Shown here one piece after another: positions 35,685 to 45,523 of a DNA stretch of 64,000 nt. Numbering within the stretch: position 1 is the stretch's first letter; the number at the start of each line of letters is the position of its first letter. The stretch covers positions 1,386,501 through 1,450,500 of the forward strand of contig NZ_CP020330.1 in assembly GCF_002043005.1 (NCBI RefSeq), given 5' to 3'. A program made the translations under genes and the position numbers. A model generated the notes under the pieces. That model was not told the DNA's origin, did no database searches, and was given only the letters and a program-made list of their open reading frames with translations. This stretch comes from Martelella mediterranea DSM 17316 (GTDB lineage: Bacteria > Pseudomonadota > Alphaproteobacteria > Rhizobiales > Rhizobiaceae).

Positions 35685-36545
35685 ATGCCGCACCCGGCGC
35701 ACGCCAAACGGAATGCTTTCAGCGTCTTCGCAGCGTGCGCCGGGTTTTTTCTTTTTTCCTTCACCGCCTGGGGCGCGCCGCAACGGGTGGTCTCGATCAA
35801 TCTGTGCACCGACCAGATGGCGATGCTCGTTGCCGGGGAAGGGCAGTTGCTGTCGGTGTCCAGGCTTGCGGCCGATCCCGCCATCTCGGCGATGGCAGAG
35901 CAGGCTGAAGGCTACCGGCTGAATGACGGGCTGGCGGAGCAGGTGTTCCTGATGAAGCCCGATCTCGTGCTTGCCGGCAGCTATACGACGCGGGAGACGG
36001 TCGATCTCCTGAAGCGGCTCGGGATCGCGGTGGCGGAGTTTCAGCCCGAGGCCTCGCTCGATGATGCGCGACACAATCTGGAGCGCATCGGCGTGCTGCT
36101 TGACAGGAAGCAGGCAGCGGCGGATGTGATCGCCGCGATGGATGAAGGCCTCGCCGGTCTCGCCGGCACGCTGCACGGCGAGCGCACGGCAGCATTTTAT
36201 TACGCCAATGGTTATACCTCGGGCAAAAAAACTCTTGCCGGCGACATGATCGAGCGGCTGGGTCTCGTCAACATCGCCTCGGAGGCCGGGGTCGACAGCC
36301 TTGGCCGGCTGCCGCTGGAGCGGCTGGTCATGGCCGCGCCGGATGTGATCGTCGGCGGCGACGCGGATTATGAGGCCCCGGCGCTTGCCCAGGCCGGGTT
36401 CAGGCATCCAGCCTTCGTGGCCGCCACCGAGCGAAGCGATTACGTCAACCTGCCGAGCCGCTACACCATCTGCGGCGGGCCGTTCAATGTCGCGGGTATT
36501 GCCCTGCTCGCCGAACAACTTGGCGGAGGCGGAGCGGATGAATGA
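35685..36545 (+). CDS. btuF: Cobalamin ABC transporter substrate-binding protein (BtuF-like)
   Basis: Periplasmic binding protein of the BtuF/FecB class, 286 residues, with an N-terminal signal (SVFAACAGFFLFSFTAWG). The mature part begins PQRVVSINLCTDQMAMLVAG, a BtuF-like opening, followed by LMKPDLVLAGSYTTRETVDL and the second-lobe signature LPLERLVMAAPDVIVGGDAD. It delivers cobalamin to the BtuCD importer. The ATG touches the btuB stop (TAAATG), and its own 3' end overlaps the permease start by 8 bases. Specificity is inferred from the riboswitch and btuB. Confidence 0.88.
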   Translation: MPHPAHAKRNAFSVFAACAGFFLFSFTAWGAPQRVVSINLCTDQMAMLVAGEGQLLSVSRLAADPAISAMAEQAEGYRLNDGLAEQVFLMKPDLVLAGSYTTRETVDLLKRLGIAVAEFQPEASLDDARHNLERIGVLLDRKQAAADVIAAMDEGLAGLAGTLHGERTAAFYYANGYTSGKKTLAGDMIERLGLVNIASEAGVDSLGRLPLERLVMAAPDVIVGGDADYEAPALAQAGFRHPAFVAATERSDYVNLPSRYTICGGPFNVAGIALLAEQLGGGGADE

Positions 36546-37539
36546 GCGCCGGCGCTATTGGCGGCTGATGGTCGGTCTCGGCATTCTCGTGCTGGCGCTG
36601 TTTACCGCCTCCCTCGTCATCGGCCCGGCGGGCATCGGGTTTCGCCAGAGCGTCGCCGGCCTGTTCGGTCGCGATGCCGCGTCCATCGTTCTGATCATGC
36701 AGGAAATCCGGCTGCCGCGCGCCATTCTGGGGCTGATGATCGGGGCCACGCTCGGGCTCTCGGGTGCGGTGCTGCAGGGCTATCTGCGCAATCCGCTGGC
36801 CGAGCCCGGCCTTCTCGGCGTCTCGGCCTCCGCCTCGCTCGGCGCGGTGATCGCGATCTATACCGGCCTTTCGGCGCTGTTTTCGCTGGCGCTGCCGCTG
36901 CTGGCGCTTGCCTTCGCCTTCGCCGCGGTCCTGCTGGTGCGGTTTCTGGCCGGCGGCGGGGCGCGCAGCCTGACGATCATTCTCGCCGGCGTTGCCGTAA
37001 CCAGCTTTGCCGGCGCGATGACCTCGCTGGCGCTCAATCTTTCGCCCAATCCCTTCGCGGCGATGGAGATCATGTTCTGGATGCTGGGTTCGCTCGCCGA
37101 CCGTTCCATGCTGCAGGTATGGCTGTCGGCGCCGTTCATGCTGGCCGGCTGGGTGCTTCTGTTCGGCTGCGGCCGCGCGCTCGACATGCTGACGCTCGGC
37201 CATGAGGCCGCGGCCAGTCTCGGCATGTCGCCGAAGCGCACCGAGCGCATGGTAATCTGGGGCGTGGCGGCAAGCGTCGGCGCGGCGACCGCCGTCTCAG
37301 GCGCGATCGGCTTCGTCGGCCTCGTGGTGCCGCATATCCTGCGGCCGCTCGTCGGTTCTGTGCCGTCCCGGCTGCTGCCGGCAAGCGCGCTGGGCGGAGC
37401 GGCGGTGCTCCTGGCCGCCGATGTCGCGGTAAGGCTGGTTGCGCCGGAGCGTGACCTGAAGATCGGCGTGGTGACGGGGCTGATCGGCGCGCCTTTCTTC
37501 CTGTGGCTGATCTACAAGACGCGGCGGGAACTGGTCTGA
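36538..37539 (+). CDS. btuC: Cobalamin ABC transporter permease (BtuC/FecCD family)
   Basis: A 333-residue inner-membrane permease with about ten helices. FecCD marks include RLPRAILGLMIGATLGLSGA near residue 56, QGYLRNPLAEPGLLGVSASA near 78, and GAIGFVGLVVPHILRPLVGS near 253, the loop that contacts the ATPase. ATG 36538 overlaps the btuF stop; the open frame back to 36370 lies inside btuF and was rejected. The stop overlaps the btuD start (TGATG). Confidence 0.92.
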   Translation: MNERRRYWRLMVGLGILVLALFTASLVIGPAGIGFRQSVAGLFGRDAASIVLIMQEIRLPRAILGLMIGATLGLSGAVLQGYLRNPLAEPGLLGVSASASLGAVIAIYTGLSALFSLALPLLALAFAFAAVLLVRFLAGGGARSLTIILAGVAVTSFAGAMTSLALNLSPNPFAAMEIMFWMLGSLADRSMLQVWLSAPFMLAGWVLLFGCGRALDMLTLGHEAAASLGMSPKRTERMVIWGVAASVGAATAVSGAIGFVGLVVPHILRPLVGSVPSRLLPASALGGAAVLLAADVAVRLVAPERDLKIGVVTGLIGAPFFLWLIYKTRRELV

Positions 37540-38312
37540 TGCTGCTGCGCGCCGAGAACCTCACCGTTGAAAGAGGCGGCCGCGCCATCGTGAATGGCGT
37601 CGATCTGAAGGTCGGGCGCGGCGAACTGGTCGGCCTGATCGGCCCCAACGGCGCGGGCAAGACAACGCTTTTGAAGGCGCTGATCGGCGTGACGGCGGCT
37701 TCCGGCGCAGTGTTCCTGCAGGACAGCCCGCTGGAGGGCCTCAGCGCGAATGAGCGCGCCCGCCGGGTCGCCTTTCTGCCGCAGGACCACGAGATCGCTT
37801 GGCCGGTGAAGGTGCGCGAGGTGGTCGCGCTTGGCCGCCAGCCGTGGATCCAGAACAGTTGTTTCGGCGATTACGCCCGCGGCCAGATCATCGCCGAGGC
37901 GATGGCGCGTATGGGCGTCGAAACCCTGGCCGAGCGCACGGCCGACACGCTTTCCGGCGGCGAGCGCGCCCGCGTGCTGATCGCCCGCGCACTGGCGCAG
38001 ATGACCCCGCTCTTGATCGCCGATGAACCGGTCGCCGGGCTCGACCCCGCCCACCAGATCGGCCTGATGGAAGTATTCGTCTCGCTGTTGCGCGAGGGCC
38101 GCTCGGTGCTCGTCTCGCTGCACGATCTCGGCCTTGCCGCGCGCTGGTGCACCCGGCTGATCATGATGGATGGCGGCGGCGTGGTGGCCGACGGTCCGCC
38201 CGCCGCGGTGCTGACGGCGGAAAACCTGCGCGGGGTCTATGGCATCGAGGCCTATTTCGGCAAAGCCGATGGCGGTCCGGTGATCATGCCGACCCGACTT
38301 TCGCCGAAATGA
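37539..38312 (+). CDS. btuD: Cobalamin ABC transporter ATP-binding protein (BtuD/FecE family)
   Basis: A 257-residue ATPase. Walker [20 protein letters not shown] is near residue 30, the signature DTLSGGERARVLIARALAQM near 137, Walker B LLIADEPVAGLDPAHQIG near 159, and the switch histidine is in VLVSLHDLGLAARW. It powers cobalamin import with BtuC and BtuF and is the last gene of the riboswitch-controlled operon. About 200 bases without an obvious gene separate it from lysC. Confidence 0.92.
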   Translation: MLLRAENLTVERGGRAIVNGVDLKVGRGELVGLIGPNGAGKTTLLKALIGVTAASGAVFLQDSPLEGLSANERARRVAFLPQDHEIAWPVKVREVVALGRQPWIQNSCFGDYARGQIIAEAMARMGVETLAERTADTLSGGERARVLIARALAQMTPLLIADEPVAGLDPAHQIGLMEVFVSLLREGRSVLVSLHDLGLAARWCTRLIMMDGGGVVADGPPAAVLTAENLRGVYGIEAYFGKADGGPVIMPTRLSPK

Positions 38313-38512
38313 CGCGGCGGCAAGGCCGGCGTCCCGTTCCTGCCGAAAGCGCCATTGCGCGAAGGCGGCGATTTCGCTAAGAAACCGCAGTTTTCCCGGC
38401 ATGCGTCGAAATCTGGCTTTCGCGAGCCAACCCAGCGACCTGACGGCGAACGCGGCATGGATGAGGCGTCCGGTTCCGGACGCCCTGGAATATTGAGTTT
38501 GGAAAGTCTTCA

Positions 38513-39763
38513 ATGGCCCGCATCGTCATGAAATTCGGCGGCACGTCTGTCGCCAATATCGAACGTATCCGCAATGTGGCGCGCCATGTGAAACGGGAAG
38601 TCGATGCCGGCCACGAGGTCGCCGTCGTGGTCTCCGCCATGGCCGGCAAGACCAACGAACTGGTGGAGTGGACGCGCGAGGCCTCGCCGATGCACGATGC
38701 CCGCGAATATGACGTCGTCGTCTCCTCCGGCGAGCAGGTGACCTCCGGGCTGCTTTCGATCGTGCTGCAGTCGATGGGCGTCAACGCCCGATCCTGGCAG
38801 GGCTGGCAGTTGCCGATCAAGACCGATGGCACCCATGGCGCGGCCCGTATCGTCGATATCGACGGTACCGACATCGTCAAGCGCATGGGCGAGGGCCAGG
38901 TTGCCGTTTGCGCCGGCTTCCAGGGTATTGGCCCGGATAACCGGGTTGCAACACTCGGCCGCGGCGGCTCGGATACCTCCGCCGTCGCCATCGCCGCCGC
39001 CGTGAAGGCCGACCGCTGCGATATCTACACCGATGTCGACGGCGTCTACACCACCGATCCGCGCATCGAGCCGAAGGCCAGACGCCTCAAGAAGGTGGCG
39101 TTCGAGGAAATGCTGGAAATGGCCTCGCTCGGCGCCAAGGTTTTGCAGGTTCGCTCGGTCGAGCTTGCCATGGTTCACAAGGTGCGCACATTCGTGCGTT
39201 CAAGCTTCGATGCGCCGGACGCCCCCGGCATGGGCGATTTCGACAATCCGCCCGGTACCCTGATTTGCGACGAGGATGAGATTTTGGAACAGGAAGTCGT
39301 AACCGGCATCGCGTATGCCAAGGACGAGGCTCAGATTTCGCTGCGCCGCGTCGAAGACCGCCCCGGCGTGGCCGCCGCCATCTTCGGCCCGCTCGCCGAT
39401 GCCCATGTCAATGTCGACATGATCGTGCAGAACATCTCGGAAGAGGGCACCCATACCGACATGACCTTCACCGTGCCGGCTTCGGATGTGGAAAAGGCCA
39501 AGGCGGCGCTTGCCGCCAAGCAGTCGGAAATCGGCTATGACGTGATCCAGAGCGAGACCGAGCTTGCCAAGATTTCGGTGATCGGCATCGGCATGCGCTC
39601 TCATTCCGGCGTTGCCGCCTCGGCCTTCAAGGCCCTGTCGCAGAAGGGAATCAACATCAAGGCGATCACCACATCCGAGATCAAGATCTCGATCCTGATC
39701 GACGGCGCCTATGCCGAGCTTGCAGTCAGGACTTTGCATTCCTGCTACGGTCTCGATAAATAG
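38513..39763 (+). CDS. lysC: Aspartate kinase
   Basis: Enzyme of 416 residues that phosphorylates aspartate, the first step to lysine, threonine and methionine. The kinase domain starts MARIVMKFGGTSVANIERIR and carries TLGRGGSDTSAVAIAAAVKA near residue 146. Two ACT domains follow (about 265-410), with VEDRPGVAAAIFGPLADAHV in the first. This is the alpha/beta-type lysine/threonine-sensitive form of normal length. It is followed by ptsP, prfA and prmC, a conserved rhizobial gene order. Confidence 0.96.
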   Translation: MARIVMKFGGTSVANIERIRNVARHVKREVDAGHEVAVVVSAMAGKTNELVEWTREASPMHDAREYDVVVSSGEQVTSGLLSIVLQSMGVNARSWQGWQLPIKTDGTHGAARIVDIDGTDIVKRMGEGQVAVCAGFQGIGPDNRVATLGRGGSDTSAVAIAAAVKADRCDIYTDVDGVYTTDPRIEPKARRLKKVAFEEMLEMASLGAKVLQVRSVELAMVHKVRTFVRSSFDAPDAPGMGDFDNPPGTLICDEDEILEQEVVTGIAYAKDEAQISLRRVEDRPGVAAAIFGPLADAHVNVDMIVQNISEEGTHTDMTFTVPASDVEKAKAALAAKQSEIGYDVIQSETELAKISVIGIGMRSHSGVAASAFKALSQKGINIKAITTSEIKISILIDGAYAELAVRTLHSCYGLDK

Positions 39764-39838
39764 ACCCTAAAAGGACGTCCGGTGAGTCCCGGACGCCCAT
39801 GGAAGCGACAACGCTTTCGCCACCGGGGACAGACTGTG

Positions 39839-42106
39839 ATGAACCACCAGGCATCAAGCCCGCGCATCCTGCTGAAGCGGCTGAGGGAACTGATGGCGGA
39901 GCCATTGGAGCCGCAGGACCGCCTCGACCGCATCGTCGGCCAGATCGCCGACAATATGGTGGCCGCGGTCTGTTCGGTCTATGTGCTGCGCGCAGACAGC
40001 GTTCTCGAGCTTTACGCCACGCAAGGTCTGAAGCGCGACGCCGTCCACCTTGCCAGCCTGCGCATGGGGCAGGGCCTCGTGGGCACGATCGCGGCCTCGG
40101 CCCGTCCGCTGAACCTCTCCGACGCCCAGTCGCACCCCGCCTTCCGTTACCTGCCGGAGACCGGTGAGGAAATCTACCACTCCTTCATGGGCGTGCCGAT
40201 CCTGCGCGCCGGCCGCACGCTCGGCGTTCTGGTCGTCCAGAACACCGACGAGCATGCCTATAGCGAGGAGGAGGTCGAGGCGCTGCAGACGGCGGCGATG
40301 CTGCTGGCCGAACTGATCGCCTCCGGCGACCTCAAGAAGATCACCCGCCCCGGCATGGAGCTGGATCTCACCCGTTCCGTATCGCTGTCGGGCGATGCCT
40401 ATGGCGAGGGGATCGCGCTCGGTCATGCCGTGCTGCATGAGCCGCGCATCGTCATCAGCAATCTTGTCAACGAGGACAGCGACGCCGAGATCGCGCGGCT
40501 GCGCGCGGCCGTCGAGAAACTGCGCTTCTCTATCGACGAACTGTTGCAGCGCAACGATGTGCCGTCCGAGGGCGAGCACCGCGAGGTGCTGGAAACCTAC
40601 CGGATGTTCGCCCATGACCGCGGCTGGGTCCGCCGGCTGGAAGAGGCGATCACGCTGGGGCTGACGGCCGAGGGCGCGGTCGAAAAGGTGCAGAGCGACA
40701 CCAAGGCGCGGATGATCCGGCTGACCGACCCGTTCATGCGCGACCGGATGCACGATCTCGACGACCTCGCCAACAGGCTTCTGAGACAGCTGACCGGCGG
40801 AGAGATCGACCGCGACGGCGAGAATTTTCCCGATGACGCGGTCGTCGTGGCGCGGGTCATGGGCGCTGCCGAGCTTCTGGACTATCCGCGCGAAAAGCTG
40901 CGCGGCCTGGTGTTGGAGGACGGGGCCGCCACCAGCCATGTGATCATCGTCGCGCGCGCCATGGGTATTCCGGTGATCGGCCAGGCGACCGGCGTTGCCG
41001 CCCAGGTCGAAAACGGCGATGCCATCATCGTCGATGGCGATGACGGCGAGGTGCATGTGCGCCCGCTCGATGCCCTCGTGGTCGCCTATGAGGAAAAGGT
41101 CCGCCTGCGCGCCCGCCGGCAGGAACAGTTCCGCGCGCTGCGCGCCGTCGAGCCGGTTTCCGCAGATGGCGTGCGTTTCAAGCTGATGATGAATGCCGGT
41201 CTGCTGGTCGACCTGCCGCAGCTCGACGATTCGGGCGCGGAAGGCATCGGCCTGTTCCGCACCGAGTTGCAGTTCATGATCGCCTCGCGCATGCCGAAGG
41301 CCGCCGAGCAGGAGAGTTTCTACCGACAGGTGCTCGACCATGCCGGCGATCGTCCGGTGACCTTCCGCACGCTTGATATCGGTTCCGACAAGATGGTCTC
41401 CTTCTTCCGCGCCCAGGAAGAGGAAAACCCGGCCATGGGCTGGCGCGCCATCCGGCTCGCGCTCGACCGACCCTATCTTCTGCGCATGCAGATGCGCGCG
41501 CTGATGAAGGCGACGGCGGGCGAGACCCTGCGCGTCATGGTGCCGATGGTTTCCGAAGTCGGCGAGCTGCGCGAGACGCGGGCGCTGATGGCCAAGGAAA
41601 TCCAGCATCTCGCCAAGTTCGGCCATCAGGTGCCGAAAAAGATCGAGCTCGGCGCCATGCTGGAAGTGCCGGCGCTGCTTTACGAGATCGACGAGCTGAT
41701 GGCCGAGGTCGATTTCGTTTCGGTGGGCTCCAACGACCTCTATCAGTTCTTCATGGCGATCGACCGCGGCAATGCCCGCGTTTCCGACCGCTACGACACG
41801 ATCAGCAAGCCGTTCCTCCGGATGCTGCGCGATATCGTGCGCGCGGGCGAGCGCAACAATGTGCCGGTGACGCTGTGCGGCGAATATGCCAGCAAGCCGA
41901 TTTCGGCGCTGGCGCTGTTTGCGATCGGCTACCGCGCTGTGTCGATGTCGCCGACGGCGATCGGGCCGGTGAAGGCAATGCTGCTCGGGCTCGATATCGG
42001 CGCCGTCAGCGCCGAGATCAATGCCGCGCTCGACGATCCCGGCAATATGACCCCGGTGCGCGCATTGCTTGAACGCTTTGCGAATGACCACAATATTCCG
42101 CTATAG
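39839..42106 (+). CDS. ptsP: Phosphoenolpyruvate-protein phosphotransferase PtsP (enzyme I-Ntr)
   Basis: First enzyme of the nitrogen-related phosphotransferase system, 755 residues. A GAF domain (about 15-165) senses nitrogen status, possibly glutamine. The enzyme I part has the active histidine in GAATSHVIIVARAMGIPVIG near residue 364 and the PEP-binding barrel with GIGLFRTELQFM, FRTLDIGSDKM and SVGSNDLYQFFMAIDRGN. ATG 39839 (MNHQASSPRILLKRLREL) aligns with rhizobial PtsP; an upstream ATG at 39782 was rejected. The gene follows lysC by 75 bases. Confidence 0.95.
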   Translation: MNHQASSPRILLKRLRELMAEPLEPQDRLDRIVGQIADNMVAAVCSVYVLRADSVLELYATQGLKRDAVHLASLRMGQGLVGTIAASARPLNLSDAQSHPAFRYLPETGEEIYHSFMGVPILRAGRTLGVLVVQNTDEHAYSEEEVEALQTAAMLLAELIASGDLKKITRPGMELDLTRSVSLSGDAYGEGIALGHAVLHEPRIVISNLVNEDSDAEIARLRAAVEKLRFSIDELLQRNDVPSEGEHREVLETYRMFAHDRGWVRRLEEAITLGLTAEGAVEKVQSDTKARMIRLTDPFMRDRMHDLDDLANRLLRQLTGGEIDRDGENFPDDAVVVARVMGAAELLDYPREKLRGLVLEDGAATSHVIIVARAMGIPVIGQATGVAAQVENGDAIIVDGDDGEVHVRPLDALVVAYEEKVRLRARRQEQFRALRAVEPVSADGVRFKLMMNAGLLVDLPQLDDSGAEGIGLFRTELQFMIASRMPKAAEQESFYRQVLDHAGDRPVTFRTLDIGSDKMVSFFRAQEEENPAMGWRAIRLALDRPYLLRMQMRALMKATAGETLRVMVPMVSEVGELRETRALMAKEIQHLAKFGHQVPKKIELGAMLEVPALLYEIDELMAEVDFVSVGSNDLYQFFMAIDRGNARVSDRYDTISKPFLRMLRDIVRAGERNNVPVTLCGEYASKPISALALFAIGYRAVSMSPTAIGPVKAMLLGLDIGAVSAEINAALDDPGNMTPVRALLERFANDHNIPL

Positions 42107-42181
42107 ACGGCGATCCGTCATAAGCGATCGGCGCGCGAGCGCTCCATAACAAACCTCCATAACCAGCGGAGTGATCCCGGC

Positions 42182-43264
42182 GTGGCAAGGCTACCCAAAG
42201 ACAAGATGCGCGAACTGGAACGGCGGTTCTCCGAGGTGGAGGCCCGGATGTCCTCCGGACCCGACGCGGAAACCTATGTGAAGCTCGCCTCCGAATATGC
42301 CGAGCTGGAACCGGTGGTGAAGAAGATCCGCGACTATCAGGCCGCCGAAAGCGAGCTTGCCGATCTCGAGACCCTGCTTGCCGACAAGGCGACCGACCGC
42401 GAAATGCGCGAACTCGCGGAAATGGAGATGCCCGACCTCGAGGAGAAGATCGAGGCGCTGTCGGGCGAAATCCAGATCCTGCTGCTGCCGCGCGACGCCG
42501 CCGATGAAAAGAGTGCCGTGCTTGAAATCCGCGCGGGCACTGGCGGCTCGGAGGCGGCGCTGTTTGCCGGCGACCTGTTCCGCATGTATGAGCGCTACGC
42601 CTCTTCCAAGGGCTGGAAGGTGGAGGTGCTTTCCGCAAGCGAGGGCGATGCGGGCGGTTACAAGGAAATCATCGCCTCGGTCTCCGGCAGGGGCGTGTTC
42701 TCGCGGCTGAAATTCGAATCCGGCGTTCATAGGGTGCAACGCGTGCCGGAAACCGAAGCCGGTGGGCGCATTCATACATCGGCCGCGACCGTAGCCGTGC
42801 TGCCGGAAGCCGAGGATATCGATGTCGAGGTGCGCCAGGAAGATATCCGCATCGATACGATGCGCTCCTCCGGCGCCGGCGGCCAGCACGTCAACACGAC
42901 GGACTCCGCCGTGCGTATCACGCACCTGCCGACCGGCATCGTCGTCACCAGTTCGGAAAAATCCCAGCACCAGAACCGGGCGAAGGCGATGCAGGTGCTC
43001 AGGGCAAAGCTCTACGACATGGAACGCCAGCGCGCCGATGACGCGCGTTCCGCCGACCGCAAGAGCCAGGTCGGCTCCGGCGACCGTTCGGAGCGCATTC
43101 GCACCTATAATTTTCCGCAGGGCCGGGTCACCGATCACCGCATCAATCTCACGCTCTACAAGCTCGATGCCGTGATTGCCGGCGATCTCGACGAGGTCGT
43201 GGATGCGCTGGTGGCCGATTATCAGGCCGGCCAGCTTGCCATGCTCGGCGTCGAGGCGCATTGA
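42182..43264 (+). CDS. prfA: Peptide chain release factor 1
   Basis: Release factor of 360 residues that reads UAA and UAG and triggers peptide release. The catalytic GGQ loop is in [20 protein letters not shown] near residue 230; the N-terminal coiled domain ([20 protein letters not shown]) and the core [20 protein letters not shown] fit RF1. The start codon is GTG. It is followed by prmC, whose product methylates the GGQ glutamine; the two genes are separated by 1 base. Confidence 0.96.
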   Translation: MARLPKDKMRELERRFSEVEARMSSGPDAETYVKLASEYAELEPVVKKIRDYQAAESELADLETLLADKATDREMRELAEMEMPDLEEKIEALSGEIQILLLPRDAADEKSAVLEIRAGTGGSEAALFAGDLFRMYERYASSKGWKVEVLSASEGDAGGYKEIIASVSGRGVFSRLKFESGVHRVQRVPETEAGGRIHTSAATVAVLPEAEDIDVEVRQEDIRIDTMRSSGAGGQHVNTTDSAVRITHLPTGIVVTSSEKSQHQNRAKAMQVLRAKLYDMERQRADDARSADRKSQVGSGDRSERIRTYNFPQGRVTDHRINLTLYKLDAVIAGDLDEVVDALVADYQAGQLAMLGVEAH

Positions 43265-43265
43265 G

Positions 43266-44123
43266 GTGACGCTTTCGGAACTCTACCGCCAGACCGTTGA
43301 AGCCTTCGCGGCGGCAGGCCTCGATGCGCCCCAGGAAGATGCCCGTCATCTCGTCAGCGGCGTGCTCGGCCTGACGCTGACCGAGATGGTGACCGAAGGG
43401 GCGCGCGTGATCGATGCCATCGAGATGCAGGCGGTCGCCGAAGCGGTCGAACGGCGCAAGAACCGCGAGCCGGTCTATCGTATTCTTGGTGCGCGCGAGT
43501 TCTACGGGCTCGATTTTCTGCTGTCGCTGGACACGTTGGAGCCTCGGCCGGACACGGAAATCCTGGTCGAGCAGTGCCTGCCCTTCCTGAAACGCCGCAT
43601 CTCCGAGACCGGGCGGGCGCGTTTCGTGGATCTCGGCACCGGAACCGGGGCGATCGCGATCACGCTGCTCAGCCAGTGTCTGGAAGCGGTGGGCGTTGCA
43701 ACGGATATTTCCGAGGGCGCCCTTGAAACGGCGCGCGGCAATGCCTTGATAAATGGCGTAGCCGACCGGCTCAGCCTTCAACAGGGTTCGTGGTTCGAGG
43801 CAATTGACGGCCGGTTTGACATGATCGTGTCAAATCCGCCTTATATCGTCTCGGACGAGATTGCGGCGCTTCAGCCCGAAGTTCGCGATTTTGATCCGCT
43901 GGCAGCCCTTGATGGCGGCGAAAGCGGCCTGGATGCCTATCGGGCGATCGCCGCCGGCGCTGGCGACCATCTCGCCGAAGGCGGGATCGTGGCGCTCGAA
44001 ATCGGAGCCGAACAGAAGGTGGCGGTGGCCAGGGTGTTTACCGAAGCCGGTTTCAAACTCTCGGTTGCAGCCAAAGACCTCGGCGGAAACGATCGCGTGT
44101 TGATATTCATCGGGTCCGATTGA
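43266..44123 (+). CDS. prmC: Release-factor glutamine methyltransferase PrmC
   Basis: Methyltransferase of 285 residues that modifies the glutamine of the GGQ loop in release factors. The SAM-binding motif FVDLGTGTGAIAITLLSQCL is near residue 121, and the substrate-binding NPPY is in FDMIVSNPPYIVSDEIAALQ near 184. GTG 43266 starts 1 base after the prfA stop; an earlier in-frame ATG lies inside prfA and was rejected. Confidence 0.94.
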   Translation: MTLSELYRQTVEAFAAAGLDAPQEDARHLVSGVLGLTLTEMVTEGARVIDAIEMQAVAEAVERRKNREPVYRILGAREFYGLDFLLSLDTLEPRPDTEILVEQCLPFLKRRISETGRARFVDLGTGTGAIAITLLSQCLEAVGVATDISEGALETARGNALINGVADRLSLQQGSWFEAIDGRFDMIVSNPPYIVSDEIAALQPEVRDFDPLAALDGGESGLDAYRAIAAGAGDHLAEGGIVALEIGAEQKVAVARVFTEAGFKLSVAAKDLGGNDRVLIFIGSD

Positions 44124-44536
44124 GGCCGGAGACGGAGGCGGCGGCTTTTTGGCCGCCGGCAATGGGTCTGTCTAAATATTTGAAACTGCGCGGCGTTCCT
44201 GTCGCGAAAGATTGCGATTTTCCGGCCCAGGCGCCCGGATTTTTTTGAAATCAGCTAAAGAAAGGGCTTGGAATTTCTCCACAGGCGGGCTAGGTTGCAG
44301 CCACGCAAAACGGCGACTGAAACAAACAGCGATTCGTCGCTTGGCCTCAGTCTACAGGTTTTCCGTCCAATGTTGGTTCATTGCGACTTACCGTCTTTTG
44401 CGTGATTCAGGTCCTTAAATTCCACGAATGGCAGCGCTGAGATGCCCTGCCGGATGGACTATGCCGCCGTGTGTTCATGACACCGCCCGGCAAAGGGCGT
44501 AGCTCGACCATAAACAGAAATTCAGGTGAAGTTTTC
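44124..44536. other. Intergenic region between prmC and the DUF4167 gene
   Basis: No gene is visible in 413 bases. Near 44270-44300 a candidate promoter reads TTGG-AATTTCTCCACAGGCGGG-CTAGGT, loosely like the rhizobial -35/-10 spacing. The composition is slightly lower in GC than the flanking genes. No terminator with a T-run was found after prmC. Confidence 0.4.
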
Positions 44537-45307
44537 ATGAGGTCAGGACAGCAGAATAAACGCGGACGCGGGCGCGGCGGCAATAATAACAATTTCAACC
44601 GCAAGGGCGCCAATCCGCTGACCCGGACCTATGACAGCGCCGGTCCCGATGTGAAAGTCCGCGGCACCGCCCAGCATGTGGCGGAGAAATACATGACGCT
44701 GGCGCGCGACGCCCAGAGCGCCGGCGACCGCGTCATGGCTGAAAACTATCTTCAGCATGCCGAGCACTACAACCGGATCATCGCCGCCGCCCAGGCACAG
44801 ATGCAGGATCGCCACCAGCGCGACGACCGCTCCGACAATGATGACAATGACGACAACGCCGCCCAGGCCAACGGCAACCGCGCCGATGATCGCAATGATG
44901 GCAATGATCGTAACGACCGCAGCGAGCGCAATGAACGCAGCGAGCGCAACGATCGTCGCAACAATCGCCGCCCCGAGCAGGCCGTCGATGCCGATGGGCC
45001 GCAGCCGGTGATCGAGGGCACGCCCGCCGAAGTGATGGCAGAGGATGCCAACGGCCAGCCGGTCGACAAGCCGCGCCGCCGCGCCTCGACCGCCGCCCGC
45101 CCGCGCCGCACCAAGCGTGCCGCCGCCGAAACGGCAGCCGAGGGCGAAGCACCGGCCACCGAGGATAAGGCGCCCGCCGCCGAAGCCGCCCCGGAAGGCG
45201 AAGCCCCCAAGAAGCCCGCCCGCCGCCGTCGCACGCCGAAGGCCGAAGCCGCCGACAATGACGGCAACCGCGACGCCAAGGCGCTGGCTGACGCCGCTTC
45301 GGAGTAA
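44537..45307 (+). CDS. DUF4167 family protein, probable RNA-binding, with low-complexity tail
   Basis: A 256-residue protein of an alphaproteobacterial family of unknown function. The conserved N-terminal part (about 1-85) begins MRSGQQNKRGRGRGGNNNNF and includes RTYDSAGPDVKVRGTAQHVA and ARDAQSAGDRVMAENYLQHA. The arginine/glycine-rich start suggests RNA binding. Residues 95-155 are a repetitive D/N/R tract with DRNDR-, SERNE-type units, and the rest is an A/P/E/K-rich disordered tail with AEGEAPA repeats. ATG 44537 was chosen because it gives the family start. It follows the lysC-ptsP-prfA-prmC block as in other rhizobia. Confidence 0.9.
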   Translation: MRSGQQNKRGRGRGGNNNNFNRKGANPLTRTYDSAGPDVKVRGTAQHVAEKYMTLARDAQSAGDRVMAENYLQHAEHYNRIIAAAQAQMQDRHQRDDRSDNDDNDDNAAQANGNRADDRNDGNDRNDRSERNERSERNDRRNNRRPEQAVDADGPQPVIEGTPAEVMAEDANGQPVDKPRRRASTAARPRRTKRAAAETAAEGEAPATEDKAPAAEAAPEGEAPKKPARRRRTPKAEAADNDGNRDAKALADAASE

Positions 45308-45376
45308 GCGGCGGTCGTTGGGCGGAGGCGCAGGCGTTGGTTTCTGGCTTTCGATATCGGAAACCTCTCCGTTCCT

Positions 45377-45523
45377 GATCTCTCCCCTTGAGGGAGAGAT
45401 TCCCCGAGAGGGGCAGAGAGTGGTGAACCCTCTCCGCGAGTTCGGTGTTGGCGGCTTTTGGGGCTTGCGCCCTTTACCCCTCTCTGTCGCTTTCGCGACA
45501 TCTCCCCCTCAAGGGGGGAGATT
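45377..45523. repeat. RIME-like intergenic palindromic repeat, copy 3
   Basis: Third copy of the mosaic palindrome, in the same orientation as copy 1, with CCCCGAGAGGGGC on the left and GTCGCTTTCGCGAC on the right. The left arm is slightly diverged (CTCTCCCCTTGAGGGAGAG). It takes up most of the 309-base gap between the DUF4167 gene and cmk; nothing else was seen in the gap. Confidence 0.85.

Noticed and set aside
39854..42091. Open frame of 745 codons on the minus strand across ptsP
   Set aside because: Antisense shadow of ptsP, which has all its active-site motifs; no protein-like features in the shadow.
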